DNA of 64,000 nt from Bacteroidales bacterium (GTDB lineage: Bacteria > Bacteroidota > Bacteroidia > Bacteroidales > JAFGXI01). Under the pieces are notes generated by a model that saw only the letters and a program-made list of their open reading frames with translations, did no database searches and was not told the DNA's origin. Shown one piece after another: positions 33,940 through 42,953 of the stretch; the first letter of the stretch is position 1; each line of letters opens with the position of its first letter. Made by a program: the position numbers and the translations under genes. The stretch spans positions 310,001 through 374,000 of the forward strand of contig JAFGXI010000002.1 of assembly GCA_016936665.1 (NCBI GenBank), given 5' to 3'.

Positions 33940-34197
33940 ATGGAAAAGGAGATAAAAATAGCAAGCGCGTTAATTGTTGTTGAGAAAGACAATCCAGATA
34001 TTGCTCAACTCAACGAAACATTAAGTAATTTTTCATCAGAAATTATTGCTAGACAGGGTATTTCTTTACCTCATAAACAGCTAAATATCATCTCTCTTAT
34101 TCTCGAGTCAGACATCAATTCAATTAATCATTTGGCCGGAAAAATTGGTCAGCTTAAAGGAATTAGAATCCGATTATTAATCGATAATAAAAATTAG
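33940..34197 (+). CDS. TM1266-family putative regulator of the [FeFe]-hydrogenase system
   Basis: Protein of 85 residues matching the iron-only hydrogenase system regulator family named after Thermotoga TM1266, which has an ACT/NikR-C-like fold. Visible pattern: a first strand (KIASALIVVEKD), helix (IAQLNETLSNFSSEIIARQG), strand (LNIISLILESD), helix (INHLAGKIGQL) and last strand (GIRIRLLIDN), that is beta-alpha-beta-beta-alpha-beta. These genes sit with hydrogenase maturation genes in many anaerobes. It has no DNA-binding domain of its own, so a regulatory role is by association. hydG follows after two bases. Confidence 0.85.
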   Translation: MEKEIKIASALIVVEKDNPDIAQLNETLSNFSSEIIARQGISLPHKQLNIISLILESDINSINHLAGKIGQLKGIRIRLLIDNKN

Positions 34198-34199
34198 AG

Positions 34200-35627
34200 A
34201 TGAAATTTCAACCCGAAGTTTACAAAATCCCCGATGTAAAAGGTCAAGCCTTCATCGATGCAGAAGAAATTTGGAATTATATTAATAACACCAAAGCCGA
34301 AAAAGAACGTGTTTTGGAAGTTATTCAGAAATCCTTAAATAAAAACCGTTTATCGTTAGAAGAAACAGCTGTGTTAATTAACGCCAGAGACCCTGAGTTG
34401 ATAGAAGCTATTAAAAATGGTGCTCGACAGTTAAAAGAAAAAGTCTACGGAAACAGGATCGTGTTGTTTGCACCACTTTATATTGGAAATTATTGTTCCA
34501 ATAATTGTTTATATTGCGGCTTCAGATCTACTAATAAAGAAGCCAATCGTCAAACTTTAAGCGACTTACAAATTATTAAAGAAATTGAAGCTCTTGAAGA
34601 CAATGGGCAAAAACGCTTAATATTGGTTTATGGCGAACACAAAATGTACGATGCAAAATACATTGCTCATACCGTGAAACTTGCTTATGGTGTAAAAAAA
34701 GGCAATGGAGAAATCAGAAGAGTAAACATTAATGCCGCGCCTCTTGATCACGAAGGATTTAAAATTGTAAAAGATGCCGGTATTGGAACTTATCAAATTT
34801 TTCAAGAAACGTATCATCCCGAAACCTACAAAAAATATCATCTATCGGGCAATAAAGCCGATTACGAAAATCGTTTGGTTTCGCTAGATAGAGCTCAAGA
34901 TGTTGGCCTCGATGATGTCGGAATTGGGGCTTTGTTTGGACTATACGATTGGCGATTTGAAGTAATGGCTTTAATTAGACATACCAATCATTTAGAAGCA
35001 TGTTACAACATTGGGCCTCACACCATTTCATTTCCAAGAATTCAAGACGCATCTAACTTAGCAGTAGATGAACGGTATTTTGTAAACGATGACGATTTTG
35101 CAAAATTAATCGCCATTTTACGTTTAGCAGTTCCCTACACCGGCATGATTTTAACTGCCCGAGAAAGTGCCGCCTTACGCGACGAAGTCATTCATTTTGG
35201 AGTTTCTCAAATCGATGGAGGAACCAAATTGGAACTGGGCAGTTATTCTTCTAGTTTAAACCAAAAACAAGATTTAAATAAAGAGCAATTCAAAGTCAAC
35301 GACGATCGTTCGCTTAATCAAATCATCGATGAACTATTAGACGATAATATGCTACCCTCCTTCTGTACAGCTTGTTATAGATTAGGGCGTACAGGTGAGC
35401 ATTTTATGGAATTTTCTGTTCCAGGTTTTATCAAAAATAAATGCACACCCAATGCTATTTTGACCTTGGCAGAATACATTGTAGATTATGCGAACGAAGA
35501 AACAGCACAAAAAGGTTGGAAAGCTATTGAAAAAAATATGGAATCCTTAAGTGAACAGAAAATGAAAGACAGTGTGATAGAACGCATTGAATTGATTAAA
35601 CTCGGTAAAAGGGATTTGTATTACTAG
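34200..35627 (+). CDS. hydG: [FeFe]-hydrogenase maturase HydG (radical SAM tyrosine lyase)
   Basis: Radical SAM enzyme of 475 residues that splits tyrosine into p-cresol, CO and cyanide and builds the Fe(CO)(CN) synthon of the H-cluster. The SAM cluster motif is C-x3-C-x2-C in CSNNCLYCGFRSTNK near residue 102. The C-terminal auxiliary cluster motif C-x2-C-x22-C is present (FCTACYRLGRTGEHF and the Cys in KNKCTPNAI). Full family length. It overlaps no neighbour but follows the TM1266-like gene by two bases and precedes hydF by 52, in one maturation operon. Confidence 0.96.
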   Translation: MKFQPEVYKIPDVKGQAFIDAEEIWNYINNTKAEKERVLEVIQKSLNKNRLSLEETAVLINARDPELIEAIKNGARQLKEKVYGNRIVLFAPLYIGNYCSNNCLYCGFRSTNKEANRQTLSDLQIIKEIEALEDNGQKRLILVYGEHKMYDAKYIAHTVKLAYGVKKGNGEIRRVNINAAPLDHEGFKIVKDAGIGTYQIFQETYHPETYKKYHLSGNKADYENRLVSLDRAQDVGLDDVGIGALFGLYDWRFEVMALIRHTNHLEACYNIGPHTISFPRIQDASNLAVDERYFVNDDDFAKLIAILRLAVPYTGMILTARESAALRDEVIHFGVSQIDGGTKLELGSYSSSLNQKQDLNKEQFKVNDDRSLNQIIDELLDDNMLPSFCTACYRLGRTGEHFMEFSVPGFIKNKCTPNAILTLAEYIVDYANEETAQKGWKAIEKNMESLSEQKMKDSVIERIELIKLGKRDLYY

Positions 35628-35679
35628 TATAAAGCAGATTGTCTTTCTACTTTATAGCTCGACTAAAAGCTTAAACAAA

Positions 35680-36888
35680 ATGAAAAAAGGTAAAGATTTA
35701 AAACCACATGTTGGAATTTTTGGGAGAAGAAATCTTGGTAAAAGTTCCCTAATTAACTGTCTTACAGGTCAAGATATCGCTATAGTTTCAGATTATGCAG
35801 GTACAACCACCGATCCTGTTAAGAAATCGATCGAGATATTTGGTGTAGGACCTGTAATTGTGACAGATACAGCCGGTATTGACGATTCGGGCGATCTTGG
35901 TAAAATGCGAATTGATAAAACGCTTAGCGTTATTCCAAATCTTGATTTAGCATTACTTCTTATTTCTGAAAATACGTTCGATAATTACGAATCCGAATTG
36001 GTTAAGTCATTCAACGAATACGACTTACCTTTTATTATTGTACATAGTAAGTCCGATATATTTCCTTTAGAACATGAGTTTATTCGACAGATTGAATCTC
36101 AATTCAACAAATCAATACTATCTTTTAATATTTTTGAAAAAAAGGCAAAAGAGGAATTAATATCCACAATACAGAATGCCGTTCCAGAAACTAGTTATGT
36201 TAAACCATCGCTCTTTAAAGATTTAATAGGTGCAAAAGACATTGTTCTTTTAATTACGCCAATAGACTCCGAAGCTCCCGAAGGCAGAATGATTTTACCT
36301 CAGGTTATGGCACTTCGCGACGTACTAGATAACGATGCCATTTGTGTAACAGTAAAAGAGACTGAATTAGAAGATTTTTTAAAACTCAATTTACCTGTTA
36401 AGTTAGCGCTTACCGATAGCCAAGTCTTTGGAATGGTCTCTAAGATCGTACCTCCTTCTATACCACTTACCAGTTTTAGTATCACTTTTGCAAGATTTAA
36501 AGGGCATTTCGAAGCTTTTATTGAAGGTACAAATCACATTTCGAAATTGAAAGAAGGTGATAAAATACTGATGTTAGAATCGTGCACGCATCAATTATCT
36601 TGCGACGATATTGGCAGATTCAAGCTCCCCAAGTGGATTAAAGAGTATACAGGTAAACAATTAGAATTCGAATTTGCAGGAGGGTTATCAACATTCCCCA
36701 GCGAGATAGAGTCCTATGCCATGGTTATTCAATGTGGAGGTTGCGTTGTAACACAAAAGCAATTGTACAATCGTTTACTACCTTTTGTTAAACGAAATAT
36801 TCCGGTAAGCAACTATGGAATGGCTATAGCTTATGTTAATGGGGTATTCGATAGAGTTGTTGCTCCCTTTACCAATTTAATTACATGA
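35680..36888 (+). CDS. hydF: [FeFe]-hydrogenase maturation GTPase HydF
   Basis: Scaffold GTPase of 402 residues on which the di-iron subcluster is assembled and passed to HydA. GTP-binding motifs: P-loop FGRRNLGKSSLIN near residue 15, switch GTTTDP, DTAGIDD, and VHSKSD (NKxD variant). The C-terminal iron-sulfur ligands are the C-x-H of SCTHQLSCDDIGR and CGGC in VIQCGGCVVTQ. Most HydF proteins have His before this CxxC (HCxxC); here it is Gln, so the fourth cluster ligand or its exchange site may differ. It overlaps hydE by four bases (ATGA). Confidence 0.95.
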   Translation: MKKGKDLKPHVGIFGRRNLGKSSLINCLTGQDIAIVSDYAGTTTDPVKKSIEIFGVGPVIVTDTAGIDDSGDLGKMRIDKTLSVIPNLDLALLLISENTFDNYESELVKSFNEYDLPFIIVHSKSDIFPLEHEFIRQIESQFNKSILSFNIFEKKAKEELISTIQNAVPETSYVKPSLFKDLIGAKDIVLLITPIDSEAPEGRMILPQVMALRDVLDNDAICVTVKETELEDFLKLNLPVKLALTDSQVFGMVSKIVPPSIPLTSFSITFARFKGHFEAFIEGTNHISKLKEGDKILMLESCTHQLSCDDIGRFKLPKWIKEYTGKQLEFEFAGGLSTFPSEIESYAMVIQCGGCVVTQKQLYNRLLPFVKRNIPVSNYGMAIAYVNGVFDRVVAPFTNLIT

Positions 36889-37964
36889 TACAAGATATTT
36901 TAAACAGACAAGCTTTAACTCAAGAAGAAATTATCTATCTTCTTCAAACAAAAGGAGAAGAAAGAACTTTGCTTTTTAAAAAATCGGCCGAGTTAAAACA
37001 AAGGTATATAGGCAACAAAGTTTATTTCAGAGGATTAATCGAATTTTCTAATATTTGCAGAAAAGACTGTTTATATTGCGGAATCAGAAGATCGAACAAA
37101 CACATCAATCGTTACGATTTAACAGATGAAGATATACTAAAAGCAGCTGAGTTCGCATATAAAGAAAACTACGGTTCATTGGTATTACAGTCCGGAGAGC
37201 TTATGAATAATGCGTTTACAGATCGTGTCGAGTATTTATTGAAGTCAATTAAAAAGTTATCAAACAATCAATTAGGCATTACGATTTCATTAGGTGAACA
37301 AAGTGAAGAAACGTATCAAAAATGGTTCGATGCCGGGGCACATCGCTATCTGTTGAGAATTGAAAGTTCTAATCCTGAATTGTATTATAAAATTCACCCC
37401 AATAATGCGACTCATAAATTTGACACCAGAATTGATTCTTTAAAAACGCTTAAAAAAGTAGGATACCAAACTGGAACAGGAGTTATGGTGGGATTACCTT
37501 TTCAAACATTCGAAGATCTTGCCGGCGATCTGTTATTTATGCAAGAACTCGATATAGATATGTGTGGTATGGGGCCTTACATCGAACATCACGAAACACC
37601 TCTTTACCAATATAAAGATCAACTTTTACCTTTGAAAGAGCGTTTTGATTTAACTTTAAAAATGATTGCAGTACTTCGTATTTTAATGCCAGATATCAAT
37701 ATTGCTGCTGCTACAGCTTTACAGGCCATCGATCCGATTGGCAGAGAGAAAGCACTTAAAATTGGGGCTAATATATTAATGCCTAATATTACACCAGGAA
37801 TGTACCGCGATAGTTATGCATTGTACGAAAACAAACCTTGTACCGACGAAGATGCCTCCGATTGCAAAAACTGCTTAGAAGCGCGTATTAAATTGTCCGA
37901 TAATGAAATTGGATATAACGAGTGGGGAGACAGCCCGCATTTTAGAATACGTAACTTAAATTGA
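36885..37964 (+). CDS. hydE: [FeFe]-hydrogenase maturase HydE (radical SAM)
   Basis: Radical SAM enzyme of 359 residues that acts on the HydG product in building the bridging dithiomethylamine ligand of the H-cluster. SAM cluster motif C-x3-C-x2-C in CRKDCLYCGIRRSNKH near residue 55; GTGVMVGLPFQTFEDLAGDL is a conserved core strand. Near the C-terminus CTDEDASDCKNCLEAR provides cysteines for a second, non-essential cluster seen in part of the family. The start overlaps the hydF stop. It completes a full HydE/F/G set directly behind the structural genes, so the locus is self-sufficient for H-cluster assembly. Confidence 0.96.
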   Translation: MIQDILNRQALTQEEIIYLLQTKGEERTLLFKKSAELKQRYIGNKVYFRGLIEFSNICRKDCLYCGIRRSNKHINRYDLTDEDILKAAEFAYKENYGSLVLQSGELMNNAFTDRVEYLLKSIKKLSNNQLGITISLGEQSEETYQKWFDAGAHRYLLRIESSNPELYYKIHPNNATHKFDTRIDSLKTLKKVGYQTGTGVMVGLPFQTFEDLAGDLLFMQELDIDMCGMGPYIEHHETPLYQYKDQLLPLKERFDLTLKMIAVLRILMPDINIAAATALQAIDPIGREKALKIGANILMPNITPGMYRDSYALYENKPCTDEDASDCKNCLEARIKLSDNEIGYNEWGDSPHFRIRNLN

Positions 37965-38050
37965 AAAAAATCATTAGCAAAAGTATTGAATAAACTAACC
38001 GATTACTCATTGTTACATTTTTAAAAGAGAAGACTCTTATATAAGAAATA

Positions 38051-38078
38051 AAAAAGCCTGCGTTACGCAGGCTTTTTT
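38051..38078. terminator. Bidirectional terminator between hydE and tRNA-Arg
   Basis: AAAAAGCCTGCG and CGCAGGCTTTTT pair perfectly around TTA, with T-runs on both strands. It can end the maturation operon on the plus strand and tRNA-Arg on the minus strand. Confidence 0.85.
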
Positions 38079-38081
38079 ATG

Positions 38082-38155
38082 TGAATCCGGAGGGACTCGA
38101 ACCCCCAACCTCTTGGGCCGTAACCAAGTGCACTATCCAATTATGCTACGGATCC
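38082..38155 (-). tRNA. tRNA-Arg (anticodon ACG)
   Basis: The minus strand folds as a complete cloverleaf: acceptor GGATCCG/CGGATTC (one G-U), D arm around AGCATAATTGGATAGTGC, anticodon stem CTTGG/CCAAG with loop TTACGGC giving ACG (read as ICG after deamination, for CGU/CGC/CGA), and T arm with GGTTCGAGTCC. CCA is not encoded: discriminator A is followed by CAT. It has its own promoter. Confidence 0.95.
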
Positions 38156-38167
38156 TTTTTGCGAGTG

Positions 38168-38196
38168 CAAATTTAAAAAGAATAAATATAAAACAA
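38168..38196 (-). promoter_or_regulatory. Promoter of tRNA-Arg
   Basis: On the minus strand TTG (38196-38194), 18 bases, TAAATTTG (38175-38168), the latter ending 13 bases before the tRNA 5' end. Both Bacteroidota promoter elements are exact. Confidence 0.65.
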
Positions 38197-38298
38197 TAAT
38201 TATTTTGTGTGTTTTATTTAATAAATACCTTTTTTATTTTTTTCAAGCATCCATTTTTTAAAGATTGCGTCTGAAAACCGAGAGATTTTTTAAACACT

Positions 38299-41200
38299 AT
38301 GAGATATTTAAACCTACTAGCTTTGCTAGTATTGACAAAACTGGCATTTTCGTGCGATTATACTGTAGATTTGCACGACACCTACGGAGATGGGTGGAAC
38401 GGCAACACACTAACCATTCAAGTTAACGGAGTTAATGTACTGACATCCATAACAGTAGCTACCGGCTCCGATGCATCATTTAATTTTTCTGCAAATCCTG
38501 GCGATGTTGTAACTATAATATATAATGCTATTGGAAGCTGGACATCCGAAAACGAAGTTACTATCACAAGCGATGACCTAGGGAGTGCTGTTTATACAGA
38601 CGGAATGAACGGAGCGGTTCCTACCGGCGGTTCTTTCACAATTGGAAATAATTGCGGTTTAGCTCCCCCTGCAAACGACGATCCTTGTCAGACAATCAAT
38701 TTGCCAATGAGCGGTTTGTGTAATCCTTCAGTAAATTCTGTTAATGGAGCAACAGCTTCGGCAATTGCAGCGCCCTCCTGTGGTTCATATACAACACAAG
38801 GCGATGTATGGTTCGAAACAACCGTGGGCGTTACAGGCTTATTGCAAATTGAACTTCAAGACTTAGGAATTGATGCAACTATGGCTATATATAGTGGCAA
38901 CTGCAATGCTCTTACAGAAATAGGATGCTCAACAAGCAATTCTTATTATTCCGACGCAATTGCTCCGGGAACTCAATTATGGATACGAGTATGGGATGAC
39001 AGCAATAGTATTGGTTCATTTTCCATTTGCGCATACGAACCTCCTCCTCCTCCAATCAATAACGAACCTTGTACTGCTACACTTTTAACTGTCGATGTTA
39101 TTTGTAATAATGTTATTGGAACAACAGAACAAGCGCTTAACTCATCAGTAGCGATACCGTCTTGTTCTTGGGGTTACAATGGAGGCGATGTGTGGTACAC
39201 CGCAATAGTACCAGCTAGTGGCTTTATGCATGTAAATCTTACAGCAGCTGGATTAACAGATGGTGGTATTGCCGTATATTCAGGAACAGATTGTAATAAC
39301 TTAACCGAAGTTGGTTGTAGCGAAAGCACTTGGTCTATGCCATCATCGGTTGTTGTGGTTCCAACAGATAATTTAGCAGGTCAGCAAGTTTGGATTCGTA
39401 TTTGGGAAGGTAATAATGATAACCCTGGTACTTTCGAAATTTGTTTAGTAGATGCTCCTGTATTATTTACAGACCCAACAGCATTTACACCACAAGAATT
39501 GGTAGAAGATATTTTAATTACAGGTTGCTTACAAGCCTTCAACGTGACTTATGACGGTGACCCTACCGCAATAGGTTATTTTCAAGGAGGAGAAGGTACA
39601 TTTGGTATGGCATCGGGTTTGGTTATGGGTTCTGGCTCAATCGAAGAACTGACAGGACAAGGTTTTGACAATGTTAACAACGAAACAGCTCAAGCTGATG
39701 TTGAATCTGATTTAAGCGACATCTCCGTTTTAAATGGTGGTGCTAGTGATATGTACGACGAAGCTATTCTTGAGTTTGACTTTGTTCCTTCCTCGGATAC
39801 CACTGAATTCCAGTTTGTTTTTGCATCAGCAGAGTACCCCACTTTTGAGCATACCTCTTATAACGATGTATTTGCCTTCTTCGTCAGTGGACCTGGTATT
39901 GCGGGCCCTTATGCCGATAATGCTATTAACGTGGCTATAGTTCCTGGAACTACCGACCCTATTACTATTTCAACTGTAAATGGTACGGTTGCTGATGGTG
40001 GTAGTGGTGATAATTCAACTTATTTTGCTGCTTATACCAACAACACTGTTCCTAACTTTAATGTAGGTGGATACACTGTTCCTATTACTGCAGTTATGGC
40101 TGGATTAACGCCTTGCGAAACATATCATATTAAATTTGCGATTGCCGATGCCGGTGATGGTTCATTATCTTCTTTTGTGTTCTTTGAAGAAAGTAGCTTC
40201 TCTTCTGGCGGAGATGTAATCATGAGTAATGTATCAAATGTTGGTCAACAAAACGACATATACGAAGGTTGCGAAAATTATTATGTTTTTTCACGTTTAG
40301 ACACCTCAGCTATCGCTATGCAGGATACAGTGCCTATTCTTTTGAATGTAGGAGGAACTGCCATTGAGGGAATCGATTATACAAATATTCCAGATACATT
40401 GTTTATTTTACCGAATCAGTTGTACGACACATTATTTTATTCTGCCTTTTTCGATAATATTGTAGAAGGTACAGAATATATAATATTCTCCTTACTAAAT
40501 GGTTGTCCTTGCTCTCTTACTAGCACTGACGATACAATTTGGATATACAATAATTATCATTTAGACGCAACCATTGTAAACGATCAATTAATTTGTTTTG
40601 GCGATTCAGCTGAGATTACCACAACTGTAAATCCAAATATTGATCCAATGTTAATCACTTACTCTTGGTCGAACGGAAATACAAATTCAGGTTTTTGGGA
40701 TGCTCCTACAAACACAACTACATATGAGGTAACTATTACAAATATTTGTGAATCTAATACCGTATTAAATGCCGATATAAATGTTGTTCCAACAATTAAT
40801 CCTATGTTTGTATCGAGCAAAGATACAGTTTGTGTTGGAGAACCAACGGTGCTAACATTCACAGGAAGTGCGTCATCCCAAGCTCATTACAATTGGGACT
40901 TTGGAGGAGCAGATCCTCTTAGTAGTAACTCTCTAGGCCCGCATAATGTTAGTTGGGTTAGTACCGGATTGAAAACAATTCAGCTGAACATCGATGACCA
41001 AAGTTGTTTGAATGATACAAGTTTCCATGTTTATGTTAAGGAATACAATAATATGGATCTTCAAGCCAATGGAGGAAATATTAATTGTAATTCAAACTGC
41101 GATGGTTACGCAATGGTAACTGCCAATATAGGGGTAAGCCCATACTCATACATCTGGGAAAATGGTCAAACAACTCAAACAGCTACCCAATTATGCCCTG

Positions 41201-42792
41201 GAGCCTATTCTGTAACTGTTATGGATGCTTATGGTTGTAAAGATACCAGCCATGTTATAATCACATCTCCTCCTAGTTTAAACATCACAAGTTCTTCAAC
41301 AGCAGCTACATGTTACGGATTTAGCGATGGATCAGCAGAAGTTAGTGCCTCTGGAGGTACACCTCCTTATTCATATCAATGGAACAATAATCAAAATACA
41401 GAAAGTATCATTAACTTACCCGCAAATACCTATGCTGTAACTGTTTTTGATGCAAACGGCTGTTCTCAAAACGACAACAATATTGTCGTTACTCAACCGG
41501 AATCTGTAAAAATGGCCTTGACGGGTACACAATACAACGATGGTTCTTTATGGATCTGCATAGGGCAAACAGAAACGCTTTCCAGTTCCGTTTCAGGAGG
41601 TGTCGCACCTTATCAAATCGATTGGAATACAGGAGAATCCGCAAATTCAATATCTGTTAATCCGGCATTAACAGAGGTGTATTCTGCAAAAGCAATCGAT
41701 AGTCACGGTTGCGAAAGCGAAACGAATTATATTTCTGTAAATGTTTTCGATCCTATAAGCTTCTATACCAATTTAAATGACAATGAGATTTGCTTGGGAG
41801 AATCCATCGATGTTAATATTGATGTAGATGGTGGCAATCATCAATATACCTACATTTTAAAAGATAATTCGGGTAATGAAACTGTTGTATCGGAAGACTT
41901 TGTAATAAGTCCCGAACAGTCTCAAACATACGAAATTACAATTAATGATGCGTGTGGATCTCCTACAGAAACAAAAAGCATCGATATAGTTGTACACAAC
42001 CCTCCTACTGTTTCTTTCTCCGCCGATAAAAACTCTGGTTGTCCGCCGCTAGAAGTTCAGTTTAACGAAATGCAAGGCGAAGAAAATGCTTCATATTATT
42101 GGACATTTACCGGAGACAATGCAGAATCGATCATCAGCTTAGATAGAAATCCAAATAAAATATTTAAACAAAGTGGTTCGTATGATGTTTCATTATCCAT
42201 CACTTCTGAATTTGGTTGCGAGTCGAAAGTAATAAAACACAATTACCTTCATATTTTTGACAACCCAATAGCTGAATTTACTTGCGAACCACAAGTAAAA
42301 AGTATTTTAGATCCTACCTTCTTTTTCGCTAACAAGTCTAAAATGGCCGATGTTTACCAATGGTGGTTCAGCGACTTAGATTCCAGCCAACAGGTAAATC
42401 CTGAATATAAATTTCCCGATTTGGTTTCTACTTATAATGTTACTTTAATTGCTATTAGCAGATACGGTTGTGCCGATACATTATCTCAACAAGTTCGTGT
42501 TGTTGATGAAGTCACTTATTATGCTCCAACAGCTTTTACACCAGATGGCGATGGTAAAAACGAAGTGTTTAACATAAAAGGTAATGGCATACTCGACGAA
42601 GGTTTCGAATTAATAGTTTACGACAGATGGGGTATGGAAATATTTAAAACCAACGATCGTAACAAAGGTTGGAATGGTAAATCCGAATCAGGGCATTTTG
42701 TAAAACCCGATGTTTACACTTTCATAGTGCACTTTACAGACAGCTATTATATCAAACACGAAAAATCTGGACATATTTCGGTTATTTATTAA
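38299..42792 (+). CDS. Giant secreted multidomain protein with type IX (type B) sorting domain
   Basis: Surface or secreted protein of 1497 residues, adhesin-like. Signal peptide 1-18; domain with LHDTYGDGWNGNTLTIQVNG about 20-115; two related domains about 125-245 and 255-390 (each with GDVW[FY] and IYSGNC or VYSGTDC, separated by a proline run); choice-of-anchor L domain about 395-630 (FQFVFASAEYPTFEHTSYND); Calx-beta-like segment about 640-740; PKD-type domains about 845-920 and 1255-1400; two SprB repeats about 925-995 and 1000-1065; final gliding-type C-terminal domain from about 1410 (YYAPTAFTPDGDGKNEVFNI, YDRWGMEIFKT). The tail is the type B sorting signal of the type IX system. Cysteine-rich throughout. 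Single gene with a terminator. Confidence 0.9.
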   Translation: MRYLNLLALLVLTKLAFSCDYTVDLHDTYGDGWNGNTLTIQVNGVNVLTSITVATGSDASFNFSANPGDVVTIIYNAIGSWTSENEVTITSDDLGSAVYTDGMNGAVPTGGSFTIGNNCGLAPPANDDPCQTINLPMSGLCNPSVNSVNGATASAIAAPSCGSYTTQGDVWFETTVGVTGLLQIELQDLGIDATMAIYSGNCNALTEIGCSTSNSYYSDAIAPGTQLWIRVWDDSNSIGSFSICAYEPPPPPINNEPCTATLLTVDVICNNVIGTTEQALNSSVAIPSCSWGYNGGDVWYTAIVPASGFMHVNLTAAGLTDGGIAVYSGTDCNNLTEVGCSESTWSMPSSVVVVPTDNLAGQQVWIRIWEGNNDNPGTFEICLVDAPVLFTDPTAFTPQELVEDILITGCLQAFNVTYDGDPTAIGYFQGGEGTFGMASGLVMGSGSIEELTGQGFDNVNNETAQADVESDLSDISVLNGGASDMYDEAILEFDFVPSSDTTEFQFVFASAEYPTFEHTSYNDVFAFFVSGPGIAGPYADNAINVAIVPGTTDPITISTVNGTVADGGSGDNSTYFAAYTNNTVPNFNVGGYTVPITAVMAGLTPCETYHIKFAIADAGDGSLSSFVFFEESSFSSGGDVIMSNVSNVGQQNDIYEGCENYYVFSRLDTSAIAMQDTVPILLNVGGTAIEGIDYTNIPDTLFILPNQLYDTLFYSAFFDNIVEGTEYIIFSLLNGCPCSLTSTDDTIWIYNNYHLDATIVNDQLICFGDSAEITTTVNPNIDPMLITYSWSNGNTNSGFWDAPTNTTTYEVTITNICESNTVLNADINVVPTINPMFVSSKDTVCVGEPTVLTFTGSASSQAHYNWDFGGADPLSSNSLGPHNVSWVSTGLKTIQLNIDDQSCLNDTSFHVYVKEYNNMDLQANGGNINCNSNCDGYAMVTANIGVSPYSYIWENGQTTQTATQLCPGAYSVTVMDAYGCKDTSHVIITSPPSLNITSSSTAATCYGFSDGSAEVSASGGTPPYSYQWNNNQNTESIINLPANTYAVTVFDANGCSQNDNNIVVTQPESVKMALTGTQYNDGSLWICIGQTETLSSSVSGGVAPYQIDWNTGESANSISVNPALTEVYSAKAIDSHGCESETNYISVNVFDPISFYTNLNDNEICLGESIDVNIDVDGGNHQYTYILKDNSGNETVVSEDFVISPEQSQTYEITINDACGSPTETKSIDIVVHNPPTVSFSADKNSGCPPLEVQFNEMQGEENASYYWTFTGDNAESIISLDRNPNKIFKQSGSYDVSLSITSEFGCESKVIKHNYLHIFDNPIAEFTCEPQVKSILDPTFFFANKSKMADVYQWWFSDLDSSQQVNPEYKFPDLVSTYNVTLIAISRYGCADTLSQQVRVVDEVTYYAPTAFTPDGDGKNEVFNIKGNGILDEGFELIVYDRWGMEIFKTNDRNKGWNGKSESGHFVKPDVYTFIVHFTDSYYIKHEKSGHISVIY

Positions 42793-42823
42793 CCACAAAG
42801 TACATACTAGTTTTATACCTTCA

Positions 42824-42859
42824 GAGCGACTTGAACAAATAACAGGTCGCTTCTTTTTT
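42824..42859 (+). terminator. Rho-independent terminator of the giant secreted protein gene
   Basis: GAGCGACTTG (from 42824) pairs with CAGGTCGCTT (42843-42852) with one or two G-U pairs, then CTTTTTT. Confidence 0.7.
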
Positions 42860-42920
42860 ACGTTCAAATTATACTTCGATATTTGACTGTAATATAAAAG
42901 GAATTTCATATCAAATTATT

Positions 42921-42928
42921 TACTTTTG
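42921..42928 (+). promoter_or_regulatory. Promoter -7 box for ffh
   Basis: TACTTTTG, exact TAnnTTTG, 25 bases before the ATG at 42954. The nearest TTTG upstream is too far away for a standard -33. Confidence 0.45.
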
Positions 42929-42953
42929 CGTTTTGAAATAAAAATCAGATTTT

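Noticed and set aside
5078..38314. Shared string TTTAAACACTATGAGA near 5080 and 38290
   Set aside because: A single 16-base repeat in 64 kb of AT-rich DNA is expected by chance, and the surroundings are unrelated.
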